Made by a program: the position numbers and the translations under genes. 64,000 nt of DNA from Roseovarius sp. MMSF_3350 (GTDB lineage: Bacteria > Pseudomonadota > Alphaproteobacteria > Rhodobacterales > Rhodobacteraceae): the NCBI RefSeq assembly GCF_030733425.1, contig NZ_JASHIZ010000007.1, positions 118,899 through 182,898 on the forward strand. The letters are read 5' to 3'. Numbering within the stretch: position 1 is the first letter of the stretch; each line of letters starts with the position of its first letter. Under the pieces are notes generated by a model. That model made no database searches and was not told the DNA's origin. It saw nothing but the letters and a program-made list of their open reading frames with translations. Shown piece by piece: positions 45,442 through 53,804 of this stretch.

Positions 45442-46409
45442 CGTGTCACCTCCGTCAGCACCGCTTTCAGCACCCGCTGTGCCAGTGGCTTCTTGAATTC
45501 GAGCCCCTCGCGCAGCTCTGCGTTCCGCATCAGCACCTCACCTGCCTTGTCAAAGAGCGCGTTCGAAGGCCGCTCGTCCCTCAGCAGCGTGTCCACCTCG
45601 GCATCGCGCCACGGCTGCGTGCCGACGCCGCCAAAGGCAAGCGCGGCACTGGCGATCTTACCGTTCTCCATTCGCAGCACCGCCGCGGTGGAAACCAGGG
45701 CGAAGGCGTATGAGGCGCGTTCGCGTACCTTGCGGTAGGCCTGCCTATCACCCGGAGGCGCGGGTAGGCGGATGGCGGTGATAAGCTCGCCGGGCTCCAG
45801 GGTCGTCTCGATATGCGGGGTCTCTCCGGGAAGCCGGTAGAAGTCGGGCAGGCCTGTCGTACGCGTGCTGCCGCCCGAACCGCGGATGACCACCTCGGCG
45901 TCCAGCGCCCGCATGGCCACGGCCATGTCGCTGGGATGCAGCGCGATGCAATGTTCCGAGGTGCCGAGCACGGCGTGGTTACGCAATTCGCCCCCGACGG
46001 CCGCGCACCCAGAACCGGGGTCACGCTTGTTGCAGGCGGCGTCGATGTCCTGGAAATAGGGGCAGCGGGTGCGTTGCAACAGATTGCCGGCGGTGGTCGC
46101 CGTGTTGCGGAGCTGCGGCGAGGCACCGGCCAGAAGCGCGCGGGAGAGCACGGGCCAACGGCGACGGATGCGCGCATCGTCGGCAAGGTCGGAGTTGCGC
46201 ACCGTGGCGCCGATCTCTATCCCGTCGTCGGTCTCCTCGATCCGGTTTAGGCCGAGATGATTGACGTCGACCAGCCTGTCGGGGGTCATGACCTCCAGCT
46301 TCATCAGGTCGAGCAGGTTGGTCCCGCCGCCGATGAAGGCAGTGCCGTCGCTGGCGTCGTTCAGGGCGGCCTCGGCGGTGTCCGGGCGGTGATAGTCAAA
46401 CGGTCTCAT
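45438..46409 (-). CDS. FAD-binding subunit with extra [4Fe-4S] motif (PaoB-like)
   Basis: A 323-residue FAD subunit (CO-dehydrogenase flavoprotein fold; FIGGGTNLLDLMKLEV for FAD). Residues about 120-150 contain the inserted cysteines of GNLLQRTRCPYFQDIDAACNK and GSGCAAVGG, which bind a [4Fe-4S] cluster in E. coli PaoB and set the PaoABC type apart from xanthine dehydrogenase. ATG 46409 overlaps the iron-sulfur subunit stop by 4 bases. Confidence 0.88.
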   Translation of the reverse strand: MRPFDYHRPDTAEAALNDASDGTAFIGGGTNLLDLMKLEVMTPDRLVDVNHLGLNRIEETDDGIEIGATVRNSDLADDARIRRRWPVLSRALLAGASPQLRNTATTAGNLLQRTRCPYFQDIDAACNKRDPGSGCAAVGGELRNHAVLGTSEHCIALHPSDMAVAMRALDAEVVIRGSGGSTRTTGLPDFYRLPGETPHIETTLEPGELITAIRLPAPPGDRQAYRKVRERASYAFALVSTAAVLRMENGKIASAALAFGGVGTQPWRDAEVDTLLRDERPSNALFDKAGEVLMRNAELREGLEFKKPLAQRVLKAVLTEVTR

Positions 46410-46906
46410 TTCGTCGCGGCCTCCTCGATGGCAGCCACGATGCCCGAGTAGCACGCGCAGCGGCACAGGTTTCCGCTCATACGCTCGGTGATCTCCTCAC
46501 GGGTCAGACGCATTTCGCCCTCCAACTCGCCGGTGACATGGCTGGCGCGCCCCGCGCGCACTTCCTCCAGCATGGCCGTGGCCGAGCACAACTGCCCGGG
46601 GGTGCAATAGCCGCATTGCATCCCGTCGTGGTCAAGGAAGGCCTGTTGCAGCGGCGAGAGGCTTTCACCATCCGCCAGCCCTTCCACGGTCACGAGTTCA
46701 GCACCATCGTGCATGACCGCGAGGGTGAGGCAGGCGTTGATCCGCCGGCCATCGGCAATGACGGTGCAGGCCCCGCACTGGCCATGGTCGCATCCCTTCT
46801 TCGAACCCGTCAGGCAAAGGTGATCGCGCAGGGCGTCGAGAAGTGTCACCCGTGGGTCCAGATCTAGCTGATGACGGGTGCCGTTTACGGTGAGGGTGGT
46901 TTGCAT
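46406..46906 (-). CDS. [2Fe-2S] subunit of aldehyde oxidoreductase (PaoA-like, cytoplasmic)
   Basis: A 166-residue subunit with two [2Fe-2S] clusters: ferredoxin-type CDHGQCGACTV with a later Cys in ACLTLA, and the helical CGYCTPGQL ... CRCACYSG. E. coli PaoA carries a Tat signal for periplasmic export; this start (MQTTLTVNGTRHQ, ATG 46906, with AAGGAC upstream) lacks one. In-frame codons further upstream give no Tat motif, so the complex is probably cytoplasmic. It is the first gene of the three-gene operon. Confidence 0.88.
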   Translation of the reverse strand: MQTTLTVNGTRHQLDLDPRVTLLDALRDHLCLTGSKKGCDHGQCGACTVIADGRRINACLTLAVMHDGAELVTVEGLADGESLSPLQQAFLDHDGMQCGYCTPGQLCSATAMLEEVRAGRASHVTGELEGEMRLTREEITERMSGNLCRCACYSGIVAAIEEAATK

Positions 46907-47021
46907 CCTGATGTCCTTGCTGTCGGGGCCGCCGGCGCGGGGCGCGGGGCAGGGATGGCGCGGAGCGCTGCCGCAGAGGCGGTCGGTCCCGCGCCGAGAC
47001 GCAGGACATTGACGAAAGGGA

Positions 47022-47046
47022 AACAGGCGCGTGGGCGAATTGTTCC
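47022..47046 (-). promoter_or_regulatory. GGAAC-N17-GTT stress-type promoter for the aldehyde oxidoreductase operon
   Basis: Minus-strand GGAAC (47046-47042), 17 bases, GTT (47024-47022). The predicted start near 47013 gives a leader of roughly 107 bases before ATG 46906. Confidence 0.55.
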
Positions 47047-47155
47047 GCCGGGGCCGCAGACGGTCGGAATGGCGCAGTTCGGTGCCGCAGGTGAGCGATG
47101 AAATCGGCCGGCGCAATTCTGAGGTCTTTTATCCTGCTTTGCGCTTTTTTGAAGT

Positions 47156-47181
47156 TGAACCCGTGTAAGGGTTCGGGCGTT
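47156..47181 (+). promoter_or_regulatory. Weak stress-type promoter match for ku-ligD
   Basis: TGAAC (47156-47160), 17 bases, CGTT (47178-47181). It differs from the other sites by a T in the first -35 position and one extra base before GTT, so the match is weaker. It lies 44 bases before the ku ATG. Control of Ku/LigD by the general stress response is known in some Alphaproteobacteria. Confidence 0.38.
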
Positions 47182-47225
47182 AAGCCTCGGACGAAGGACG
47201 CTTGACTGCAGGAAAGACACAAAAC

Positions 47226-48053
47226 ATGGCATCGCGCGCATTGTGGAAAGGACAGCTTCGCCTGTCGCTGGTCTCAATTCCGGTGGAGATTCACTCGGCG
47301 CGAAACTCCTCTTCGCGCGTGTCGTTCCGGCAAATTCACGGCCCGTCCGGCAAGCCGGTGCGCTACCAGAAAACCGTGCAGGGTGTCGGTCCGGTCGAGA
47401 ACGATGACATCATGAAGGGCTACGAGACCGAGGGCGGCGATTACATCCTGCTCGACAAGGACGAGATCGACGCCATCAAGCTCGAGACGAAAAAGACGCT
47501 GGAACTGGTCCAGTTCGTCGAAACCTCGGAAATCGCGCCTATCTGGTTCGACCGGCCCTATTATGTCGTGCCGTCCGACGAACTGGCAGAGGATGCCTAC
47601 CGCGTGGTCCGGGACGCGCTGCGACAGACGAAAAAGGCGGGCCTGGGCCAACTGACCATGCGCGGCAAGGAATATCTGTGCGCCATCCGCCCCTGCGGCG
47701 ACGGCCTGCTGATGGAGACCCTGCACTACGAGGAGGATATCCGCGACGCCGACCCGCTGTTCTCGGGGATCGAGGACGACGCTCCGGACAAGGAACTCCT
47801 GGAGGTCGCCACCCAGCTTATCGACAAGAAGACCGCGCCGTTTGATGCCTCGGCCTTCGAGGATCACTATGCGGCGGCCCTCAAGGACCTGATCGCGGCC
47901 AAGATGAAATCCAGGAAGACACCCCGCGCCAAGGCCGCGGATGACGGCGGCGGCGCCGATGCCGAGAATGTCGTCGACCTGATGGATGCGCTGAAGAAAA
48001 GCCTTAAGCAGAGCAAGGGCGGCAAGACCACCCGCCGCAAGAAGGCCTCATGA
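47226..48053 (+). CDS. ku: Non-homologous end-joining protein Ku
   Basis: A 275-residue bacterial Ku homodimer subunit, which threads onto DNA double-strand ends and recruits LigD. Residues about 1-240 are the Ku core (ALWKGQLRLSLVSIPVEI, ENDDIMKGYE, KEYLCAIRPCGDGLLMETLHY). The C-terminal tail (about 220-275) is lysine-rich, as in Ku proteins with extra DNA contact. ATG 47226 is used because the core begins at once. It overlaps ligD by ATGA. Confidence 0.95.
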   Translation: MASRALWKGQLRLSLVSIPVEIHSARNSSSRVSFRQIHGPSGKPVRYQKTVQGVGPVENDDIMKGYETEGGDYILLDKDEIDAIKLETKKTLELVQFVETSEIAPIWFDRPYYVVPSDELAEDAYRVVRDALRQTKKAGLGQLTMRGKEYLCAIRPCGDGLLMETLHYEEDIRDADPLFSGIEDDAPDKELLEVATQLIDKKTAPFDASAFEDHYAAALKDLIAAKMKSRKTPRAKAADDGGGADAENVVDLMDALKKSLKQSKGGKTTRRKKAS

Positions 48054-50500
48054 GATCGCTCGACGCATACGAGAAGAAACGGGATTTCGACATCACGCCC
48101 GAGCCCCGCGCCGAGCTTGTCGACGCCGGGGGAGACAGGCTTTCCTTCGTGGTCCAGAAACATGATGCCAGCCGACTGCATTATGATTTCCGGCTTGAGT
48201 GGGGCGGTGTGCTGCTCTCATGGGCGGTCACCAAGGGCCCCTCCGCTGATCCCTCGCAAAAACGACTTGCGGTGCGAACCGAGGATCACCCCGTTTCCTA
48301 CGGCGACTTCGAGGGCACCATTCCAAAGGACGAATATGGCGGTGGCACCGTCATGCTGTGGGACAACGGCTGGTGGGAGCCGATGCACGACCCCGAGGAG
48401 GGACTGAAGGCCGGCAAGCTGCATTTCCGCCTGCATGGTGCCCGGATGAAAGGTGGCTGGGCGCTGGTGCGGATGCGCGGAAAGAAGAGCGAGAAGCGCG
48501 AAAACTGGCTTCTGATCAAGGAACGCGATGATTTCGCCGGGCGCACGGCCGACGCGCTGATCAACAAGCACCGAACGTCCGTGACCACCGGCCGTGCGAT
48601 GCGCGCGATCGCCTCCGACAAACCCGCCGCCACACCTGCGAAACATGACAAGCCGCTGCCCCGGTTTCACAAGGTGCAGCTGGCCACCCTGCGCGACGCC
48701 CCGCCCGAAGGCGCGGGCTGGCAGCACGAGGCCAAGTTCGATGGCTACCGCTGCGTGATCGCGGTCGGCAAGGGCGGGGTGCGGCTTTTCTCGCGCAATG
48801 GTAAGGACTGGTCGGATCGGTTCGGAACCCTTTGCGAGCCGGCAGCAGCGCTGGAGTGTGGTTCGGCCCTGATCGACGGCGAGGTGATCGCAGGGGCCGG
48901 GGGAGGCGACTTCTCGACCCTCCAGAAGGCATTGAAGACCGGGGATCCGCTGACCTGTTACCTCTTCGACATCCTCGCCCTCGATGGCAAGGACCTCACC
49001 GGCAAGCCGCTTTCGGATCGGCGCAAGGCGCTGGAAGGGCTCATGGAGGGTCAACCGCCCCGCGGCCCCCTGCGCCTCAGCCCGGTCATCGAAGGCGACG
49101 GTGCCGCCGCACTGGCCGCCATGTGCGAGGCCGGGGGCGAAGGTATTATTTCCAAGCGTACCGACGCGCCCTATCGCAGCGGTCGCAGCAAGGGCTGGAT
49201 CAAGTCCAAGTGCATCCGCCGCGCCGAGTTCGTGGTCGCCGGCTGGTCTCCCTCCGACAAGAGAGGCCGGCCGTTTTCCTCGCTGATCCTGGGAAGCTAC
49301 GAAAAGGGCGCGCTGGTCTACCGGGGCCGGGTGGGCACAGGCTTTGACGGTGACGACATGACGGCGCTGATGGCCGAGCTTAAGCCGCTAGCCCGCAAGA
49401 CAACGCCGTTCGACGAAGACTTGCCGGACGAGGCCCGGGACGCCCGCTGGGTGACTCCAAAGTTGGTGGTCGAAGCGGAATATACCGAGTTTACCAGCGA
49501 AGGCCGGATACGCCACGGTGTCTACAAGGGGCTTCGCGAAGACAAGGAGGCCACCACCGTGAGTGCCAGCGCCGAAGCAAAATCCGGCAGCGGCGACGAC
49601 GAAAAGACCATTGCCGGTGTTCGCATTTCCAGTACCTCCCGAACCGTTTACCCCGATGCGGGGCTGACCAAGGGCGACGTGGCCGGGCACTATGCCCGCG
49701 TGGCGGAACGGATGCTCGAGCAGACGGCCGACCGCCCGGTGGCGTTACTGCGCTGTCCCGATGGCATATCGGGCGACTGTTTCTTTCAGAAACACGCCGG
49801 CAAGGGCTTCCCCGATGGAGTCAAATCCTTGCCCATCGAGGAAAAGGACGGGGATACGGCGGATTACATGTATGTTTCGGGGGCCGAGGGTCTCCTCGGA
49901 GCAGCACAGATGGGCACGCTGGAGTTCCACGTCTGGGGCGCCCGCCGCGACCGGATCGAGCGTCCCGAGAGGATGGTCTTCGATCTCGATCCCGATGAAG
50001 GCCTTGCCTTCGACGTGGTCAAGGCGGCGGCACAAGAAGTGCGCGAAGGCCTCGAAGCGTGTGGCCTGGACGCCGCGCCAATGGTGACGGGCGGCAAGGG
50101 TGTGCACGTCATCGTTCCGCTGCGTCGCATCAGTGAATGGGAAACGGTGAAATTCTTCGCCAAGACGTTCGCCACCGTGCTTTCCGAACGATATCCCGAT
50201 CGCTACACCGCCACCATGTCCAAGGCGAAGCGCAAGGGACGTGTGTTCATCGATTGGCTGCGCAACGAGCGCGGCGCCACCGCCATCGCTCCGTACTCGC
50301 TGCGCGCCCGTCCCGGCGCCGCGATCGCGGTGCCGGTCACCTGGGCCGAGCTGAAGGACCTGAACCGGCCCGACGGCTTTCATGTTGACGACATGAGTAC
50401 GCGTTTGAAACGGCCGTGCCCGCTGCAATCGGCAACGGCGCGCGGCATCGGAACCGAGGCGGTGGAAGCGCTGGAAGCCTGGTCGCGCGGCGCCGCCTGA
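48050..50500 (+). CDS. ligD: Multifunctional DNA ligase D
   Basis: An 816-residue LigD with all three activities in the order phosphoesterase-ligase-polymerase. The 3'-phosphoesterase is at about 30-175 (FVVQKHDASRLHYDFRLEWGG). The ATP-dependent ligase is at about 205-505, with the adenylated lysine K229 in HEAKFDGYR. The primase-like polymerase is at about 525-810, with the metal-binding DLDPDEG at D645-L-D647 and VTGGKGVHVIVPL. It seals double-strand breaks with Ku, adding or trimming nucleotides at the ends. It is coupled to ku. Length is normal for this domain order. Confidence 0.95.
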   Translation: MRSLDAYEKKRDFDITPEPRAELVDAGGDRLSFVVQKHDASRLHYDFRLEWGGVLLSWAVTKGPSADPSQKRLAVRTEDHPVSYGDFEGTIPKDEYGGGTVMLWDNGWWEPMHDPEEGLKAGKLHFRLHGARMKGGWALVRMRGKKSEKRENWLLIKERDDFAGRTADALINKHRTSVTTGRAMRAIASDKPAATPAKHDKPLPRFHKVQLATLRDAPPEGAGWQHEAKFDGYRCVIAVGKGGVRLFSRNGKDWSDRFGTLCEPAAALECGSALIDGEVIAGAGGGDFSTLQKALKTGDPLTCYLFDILALDGKDLTGKPLSDRRKALEGLMEGQPPRGPLRLSPVIEGDGAAALAAMCEAGGEGIISKRTDAPYRSGRSKGWIKSKCIRRAEFVVAGWSPSDKRGRPFSSLILGSYEKGALVYRGRVGTGFDGDDMTALMAELKPLARKTTPFDEDLPDEARDARWVTPKLVVEAEYTEFTSEGRIRHGVYKGLREDKEATTVSASAEAKSGSGDDEKTIAGVRISSTSRTVYPDAGLTKGDVAGHYARVAERMLEQTADRPVALLRCPDGISGDCFFQKHAGKGFPDGVKSLPIEEKDGDTADYMYVSGAEGLLGAAQMGTLEFHVWGARRDRIERPERMVFDLDPDEGLAFDVVKAAAQEVREGLEACGLDAAPMVTGGKGVHVIVPLRRISEWETVKFFAKTFATVLSERYPDRYTATMSKAKRKGRVFIDWLRNERGATAIAPYSLRARPGAAIAVPVTWAELKDLNRPDGFHVDDMSTRLKRPCPLQSATARGIGTEAVEALEAWSRGAA

Positions 50501-50568
50501 CAATCCGATGTCGCGGTTCTGTTGCTCTAAGGTCTGCCCGCCAACGGCGGCACGAAGGGGCGCGTCCC

Positions 50569-51423
50569 TCAGATCATCGGAATGCCGCCGGTGACCTCTA
50601 CCGTCGCGCCGGTCGTGTAGCTGGACAGTGGATCGGCTAGCATCACGAAGGCAGTGGCGAGTTCGGCAGGCTGCGCGGGCCGGCCGATCGGCTTGTCCTC
50701 ACCGAAATGAGCTGCGGACTCCTTGGGCAGCGTCGCCGGGATCAGGGGCGTCCAGACCGGGCCGGGGGCGACACAGTTTGCGCGGATACCGCGCGGCGCC
50801 AGCATCTGCGCCAGCCCCACCGTAAAGTTCTGGATCGCCCCTTTGGTCGCGGCATAGGCCAGCAGGCCGGGGTTGGGCTTGTCGGAATTGATCGACGCAG
50901 TGTTTATGATGGAACTACCCTTTTTCATGATCGGCACCGCCGCCTTGCAAAGATAGAACATCGAATGGATGTTGGTGCGGAAGGTCATCTCCCACTCCTC
51001 ATCGGGGATGTCTTCCAGCGTGTCGAAATGCATCTGGTGCGCCGCGTTGTTGACCAGGATGTCCAACCGACCGAAGGCCTCGTGCGTGTCGCGCACCAGG
51101 GTCCGGCAGTGATCGGCGCTCTGGATGTCGCCGGCCATGACCTGTCCGCGCCGTCCGGCCTTTTCCACCAGCGCACGGGTCTCTTCCGCGTCCTCGTGCT
51201 CGTCCAGATACGAGATCATCACGTCGGCGCCTTCGCGCGCGAAAGCCAGAGCCACCGCGCGCCCGATGCCGCTGTCGCCGCCGGTGACGAGGGCGGCCAT
51301 ACCGTCGAGCTTGCCGGACCCCTTGTAGCTGTCCTCACCGTGGTCCGGGCGGGGCTCCATCCGATCGGTGCGACCGGGCGTGCTCTGGGGCTGTTCGGGG
51401 AAGGGGGGCTTGGGATGGGTCAT
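50569..51423 (-). CDS. SDR family oxidoreductase (YghA/general-stress type)
   Basis: A 284-residue short-chain dehydrogenase. The N-terminal extension (MTHPKPPFPEQPQSTPGRT...) precedes the NAD(P) motif TGGDSGIGRA; NNAAH, ASINS and Y-x3-K in LAYAATKGA complete the active site. This extended form resembles YghA and Gram-positive general stress SDRs, usually stress-induced and of unknown substrate. The start ATG 51423 follows CGGAG. It lies behind a clear GGAAC-N17-GTT promoter. Confidence 0.9.
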   Translation of the reverse strand: MTHPKPPFPEQPQSTPGRTDRMEPRPDHGEDSYKGSGKLDGMAALVTGGDSGIGRAVALAFAREGADVMISYLDEHEDAEETRALVEKAGRRGQVMAGDIQSADHCRTLVRDTHEAFGRLDILVNNAAHQMHFDTLEDIPDEEWEMTFRTNIHSMFYLCKAAVPIMKKGSSIINTASINSDKPNPGLLAYAATKGAIQNFTVGLAQMLAPRGIRANCVAPGPVWTPLIPATLPKESAAHFGEDKPIGRPAQPAELATAFVMLADPLSSYTTGATVEVTGGIPMI

Positions 51424-51453
51424 GGGACTGCTCCGTGGTGGGGTCTTGGAGTC

Positions 51454-51478
51454 AACAGCCGCGATCATCCAATGTTCC
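51454..51478 (-). promoter_or_regulatory. GGAAC-N17-GTT stress-type promoter for the SDR gene
   Basis: Minus-strand GGAAC (51478-51474), 17 bases, GTT (51456-51454), about 31 bases before ATG 51423. A GGAG ribosome-binding site fits between the predicted start and the ATG. Confidence 0.62.
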
Positions 51479-51578
51479 CGCCCAAGCCGCGTTTGCCCGC
51501 ATGTCGGGTCGAAAAGTGCCAAGGCCAGGAAAAAGATTAGGTAGGAGGCACAACCGAAGTCAGGAGAGGGCGAATATC

Positions 51579-52130
51579 ATGGACTGGTCGGAAATGTTGT
51601 TTCAGGGGTGGAGCGGGATCCTGCGCACCGCGATCGTCGGCACCCTTGCCTATGCGGCGCTGATCATTGCATTGCGGTCTTCCGGGAAACGGACCCTCGC
51701 AAAGCTCAACGCGTTCGATCTGGTGGTGACGGTGGCTCTTGGCTCGACCCTGGCTACGATCCTGCTCAGCAAGAATGTGGCGCTGGCCGAGGGCGTGACG
51801 GCTCTGCTTCTGCTGATCGCCTTGCAATACGGCGTGACGGCCCTCTCCGTGCGCTCGAAATCGTTCGCGCGCGTCGTCCGCTCGGAACCGACATTGCTGC
51901 TGCGCGATGGTGAAATCCTGCCCCGTGCGATGAGGCAGGCCCGGGTTACGCAGGAGGAACTCGAAACGGTTGTGCGTACCGAAGGGCGGTTTGATCCGAA
52001 GACCGTGTCTGCCGTCATTCTGGAATCCGACGGCTCCTTTTCGGTCATCGAAGGAACTGAGGCGACCGACAGCGCGGTATCACGGCTTTCTCAGTCCGGG
52101 GCCGCGACGCCCGAAAAACATGCCGGATAG
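51579..52130 (+). CDS. DUF421/YetF-type membrane protein
   Basis: A 183-residue protein with three N-terminal helices (about 12-85: TAIVGTLAYAALIIALRSSGKRTL..., LVVTVALGSTLATILL, GVTALLLLIALQYGV) and a cytoplasmic DUF421 domain (about 95-165, RSEPTLLLRDGEILPRAMRQ). ATG 51579 follows AGGAGAGGG. The family is widespread and often linked to stress or sporulation, but its role is unclear. It is divergent from the SDR gene; I found no GGAAC-type motif on its own side. Confidence 0.84.
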   Translation: MDWSEMLFQGWSGILRTAIVGTLAYAALIIALRSSGKRTLAKLNAFDLVVTVALGSTLATILLSKNVALAEGVTALLLLIALQYGVTALSVRSKSFARVVRSEPTLLLRDGEILPRAMRQARVTQEELETVVRTEGRFDPKTVSAVILESDGSFSVIEGTEATDSAVSRLSQSGAATPEKHAG

Positions 52131-52163
52131 CTGGTGTTCTCGGCACCGCTCAGACGTCGCCAA

Positions 52164-53432
52164 TCAGGTCGGATTGGGAAAGGGGCCGGGTTCCATCGTC
52201 ACCAACCCTCTTTGCTTCATCTGACCAAGCAGCATGGCGACATCCCGTCCGATCATCTCCACAGGGGTTGTAGGAAAGGCGTCGTGCAAGGCGCGCACGA
52301 TGCAGGTGCCGGTCTGATCCTGTTCCAGAAGAGTCCAGATTGCGCCACCCACAGCATTGAGCCTGAAGAAGTTCCGATCGGCCATCTGCCAGAGAAACAT
52401 ATCCTCGCCAATTTGCCGGGTCACCACGTCAGAAGCGCGGACAACGCGAAGCGAAAGGTCTGCCGGAGGTGCATCGGCATCAGGATCGCTGAGGGGCAAG
52501 GCCGGAGCCAACGGCGCTCTCAACCGCGGAATCCCGGCTGCTTCGAATGTCTCTCGGATCAGGGATACCGCTTCTTCCAGATCGGAATAGACGAGTGTGA
52601 GACAGACAAGGTTTTCCGCCATCGCGGCGACCCGGTCGTAGTGCGATCCGGCGTCACCGGGATCTGCAATGTTCTGACGGATCAGAAACCCGGCTGCATC
52701 CGCGGTCGAAAGCTCGTGAAATCGCGCGCGCCTGCCATCCTGACGGCACAGCACGATCATTGCGGCCAAGGGCGCACGGGCGCCAAGCGACGCCTGGTGC
52801 AGAAGATCGAGGAAGCCGTAGCGCTCATCGCTGACAGTCAGGTTCGCGGCCACATGGGTTTCGAACGCGCCGCTCAGCCCCTCGGGCAACGGCAGGCGCA
52901 GTCGCGGCTGCACCCCAAGCGCCGTGGCGACGCCGTTCTCGTCTATCGGCAGGATGTCATCACAGAAAAGCGCGCAATCCGGCTCGGTTCCAAGCCGCGC
53001 GACAAGGGTTGTCTTTCCAGCCCGATAGGGGCCTGTAAAGGCCACGAGGTGCCCGTTGACCTGCACAGCCCCGCAGTGGAAGCCGAATATGCCGGGCCGT
53101 GAATCAAGGTAGCCTTGCAAGATATCGGCCACCGCTCCGCAGGTGACCCCGGCGAGGCCGAGCTTCGTCAATGGCCTGTCCGACCACCACGACCGGAACT
53201 GGAATGTGCCGCCCTCATCGCGTCGCAGGACCGTCGCGGGCGTGTCGGTATCACCTGAGGCGGCAATCTCCCAGTCGGGCATGACCGTTCGGATAGCATC
53301 ATGTATCGAGGGGCATCCCTGCAATTCGACGGCATGCGATGCGGCGGGAAACACCATGCGTGAAACAGAACTGTCCGGGGCGCACGGCGTGCACGCCCCG
53401 GTTCTTGGCTGTTTGACGAACCATCCGACCAT
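52164..53432 (-). CDS. HPr kinase-like protein fused to a PqqD-like (RiPP recognition) domain
   Basis: A 422-residue protein. The central part (about 90-290) has the HprK/P-loop fold: GFHCGAVQVNGHLVAFTG leads into Walker A GPYRAGKTT (134-142), and an acidic D158-D159 follows in ALFCDDILPID. Residues about 326-413 form a PqqD-like winged-helix domain (DVVTRQIGEDMFLW ... FFRLNAVGGAIWTLL), the element that binds leader peptides in RiPP pathways. HprK relatives phosphorylate serines, in some lasso pathways on the peptide itself. Its gene starts 6 bases after the Gly/Ser-rich peptide gene, a natural substrate. The start ATG 53432 has only AGGG upstream; ATG 53357 is an alternative. Confidence 0.75.
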   Translation of the reverse strand: MVGWFVKQPRTGACTPCAPDSSVSRMVFPAASHAVELQGCPSIHDAIRTVMPDWEIAASGDTDTPATVLRRDEGGTFQFRSWWSDRPLTKLGLAGVTCGAVADILQGYLDSRPGIFGFHCGAVQVNGHLVAFTGPYRAGKTTLVARLGTEPDCALFCDDILPIDENGVATALGVQPRLRLPLPEGLSGAFETHVAANLTVSDERYGFLDLLHQASLGARAPLAAMIVLCRQDGRRARFHELSTADAAGFLIRQNIADPGDAGSHYDRVAAMAENLVCLTLVYSDLEEAVSLIRETFEAAGIPRLRAPLAPALPLSDPDADAPPADLSLRVVRASDVVTRQIGEDMFLWQMADRNFFRLNAVGGAIWTLLEQDQTGTCIVRALHDAFPTTPVEMIGRDVAMLLGQMKQRGLVTMEPGPFPNPT

Positions 53433-53438
53433 CCAACC

Positions 53439-53732
53439 CTAGAGACCGAGATCGCGGAGAGCCCCGCGCACTGCATTGCCGAAGCTTATGCCCCGGCCGG
53501 AACGACGTCCGCCGGACGGTCCCGAGCCACGGCTGCCACGGCTTCCGCCAAAGCCACCGGATCCCCGGGAGCCGCCTCTTCCACCGCCAGAGCCACCGCC
53601 GCTGCCGCCGCCAGAGGCATGCGCGGCGCCGAGATGCATCATCACGGGGGCGACATAGGCCGCGCCTGTGGCCAGCCCAAGCCGCGTCAGCATCCGGCGG
53701 CGCGAAATTTTGGCGTTCTTTTCATCTGCCAT
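53439..53732 (-). CDS. Tat-leader Gly/Ser/Arg-rich small peptide, possible modification substrate
   Basis: A 97-residue protein starting at ATG 53732 after GGAGAGG. Residues 1-39 are a twin-arginine type leader (SRRRMLTRLGLA ... HLGAAHA). Residues 40-82 are a Gly/Ser/Arg low-complexity stretch of GGS, SRG and SRGSG units. The last 15 (ISFGNAVRGALRDLG) look amphipathic. The leader aligns without gaps to that of the neighbouring subtilisin: R11-R12-R13, G19-L20-A21, A25-Y26, A28-P29, H33-L34-G35 and A37-H38-A39-S40 coincide. No cysteine is present. I recognise no described family. It could be a modified exported peptide or a structural glycine-rich protein. Confidence 0.65.
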   Translation of the reverse strand: MADEKNAKISRRRMLTRLGLATGAAYVAPVMMHLGAAHASGGGSGGGSGGGRGGSRGSGGFGGSRGSRGSGPSGGRRSGRGISFGNAVRGALRDLGL

Positions 53733-53804
53733 GGTTCCTCTCCTTTGCGTTTTCCGTCGACCGCTCATGGCGGCCACGTAGGGAAAACGGAAGGCGCCGG
53801 ATCT

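Larger units (their letters stand above)
46907..47225. other. Divergent intergenic region between aldehyde oxidoreductase and ku-ligD
   Basis: This 319-base region has no plausible gene. It carries the leftward GGAAC-N17-GTT promoter at 47022-47046, giving a leader of about 100 bases for the oxidoreductase, and a rightward weaker match at 47156-47181 before ku. GAACCC (47157-47162) and GGGTTC (47169-47174) form a 6-bp dyad overlapping the latter. Nothing else stands out. Confidence 0.5.

Noticed and set aside
52164..53732. Lasso peptide cluster
   Set aside because: HprK- and PqqD-like parts occur in such clusters, but there is no asparagine-synthetase-like cyclase or transglutaminase-like protease, and the peptide lacks a suitable core ring residue pattern.
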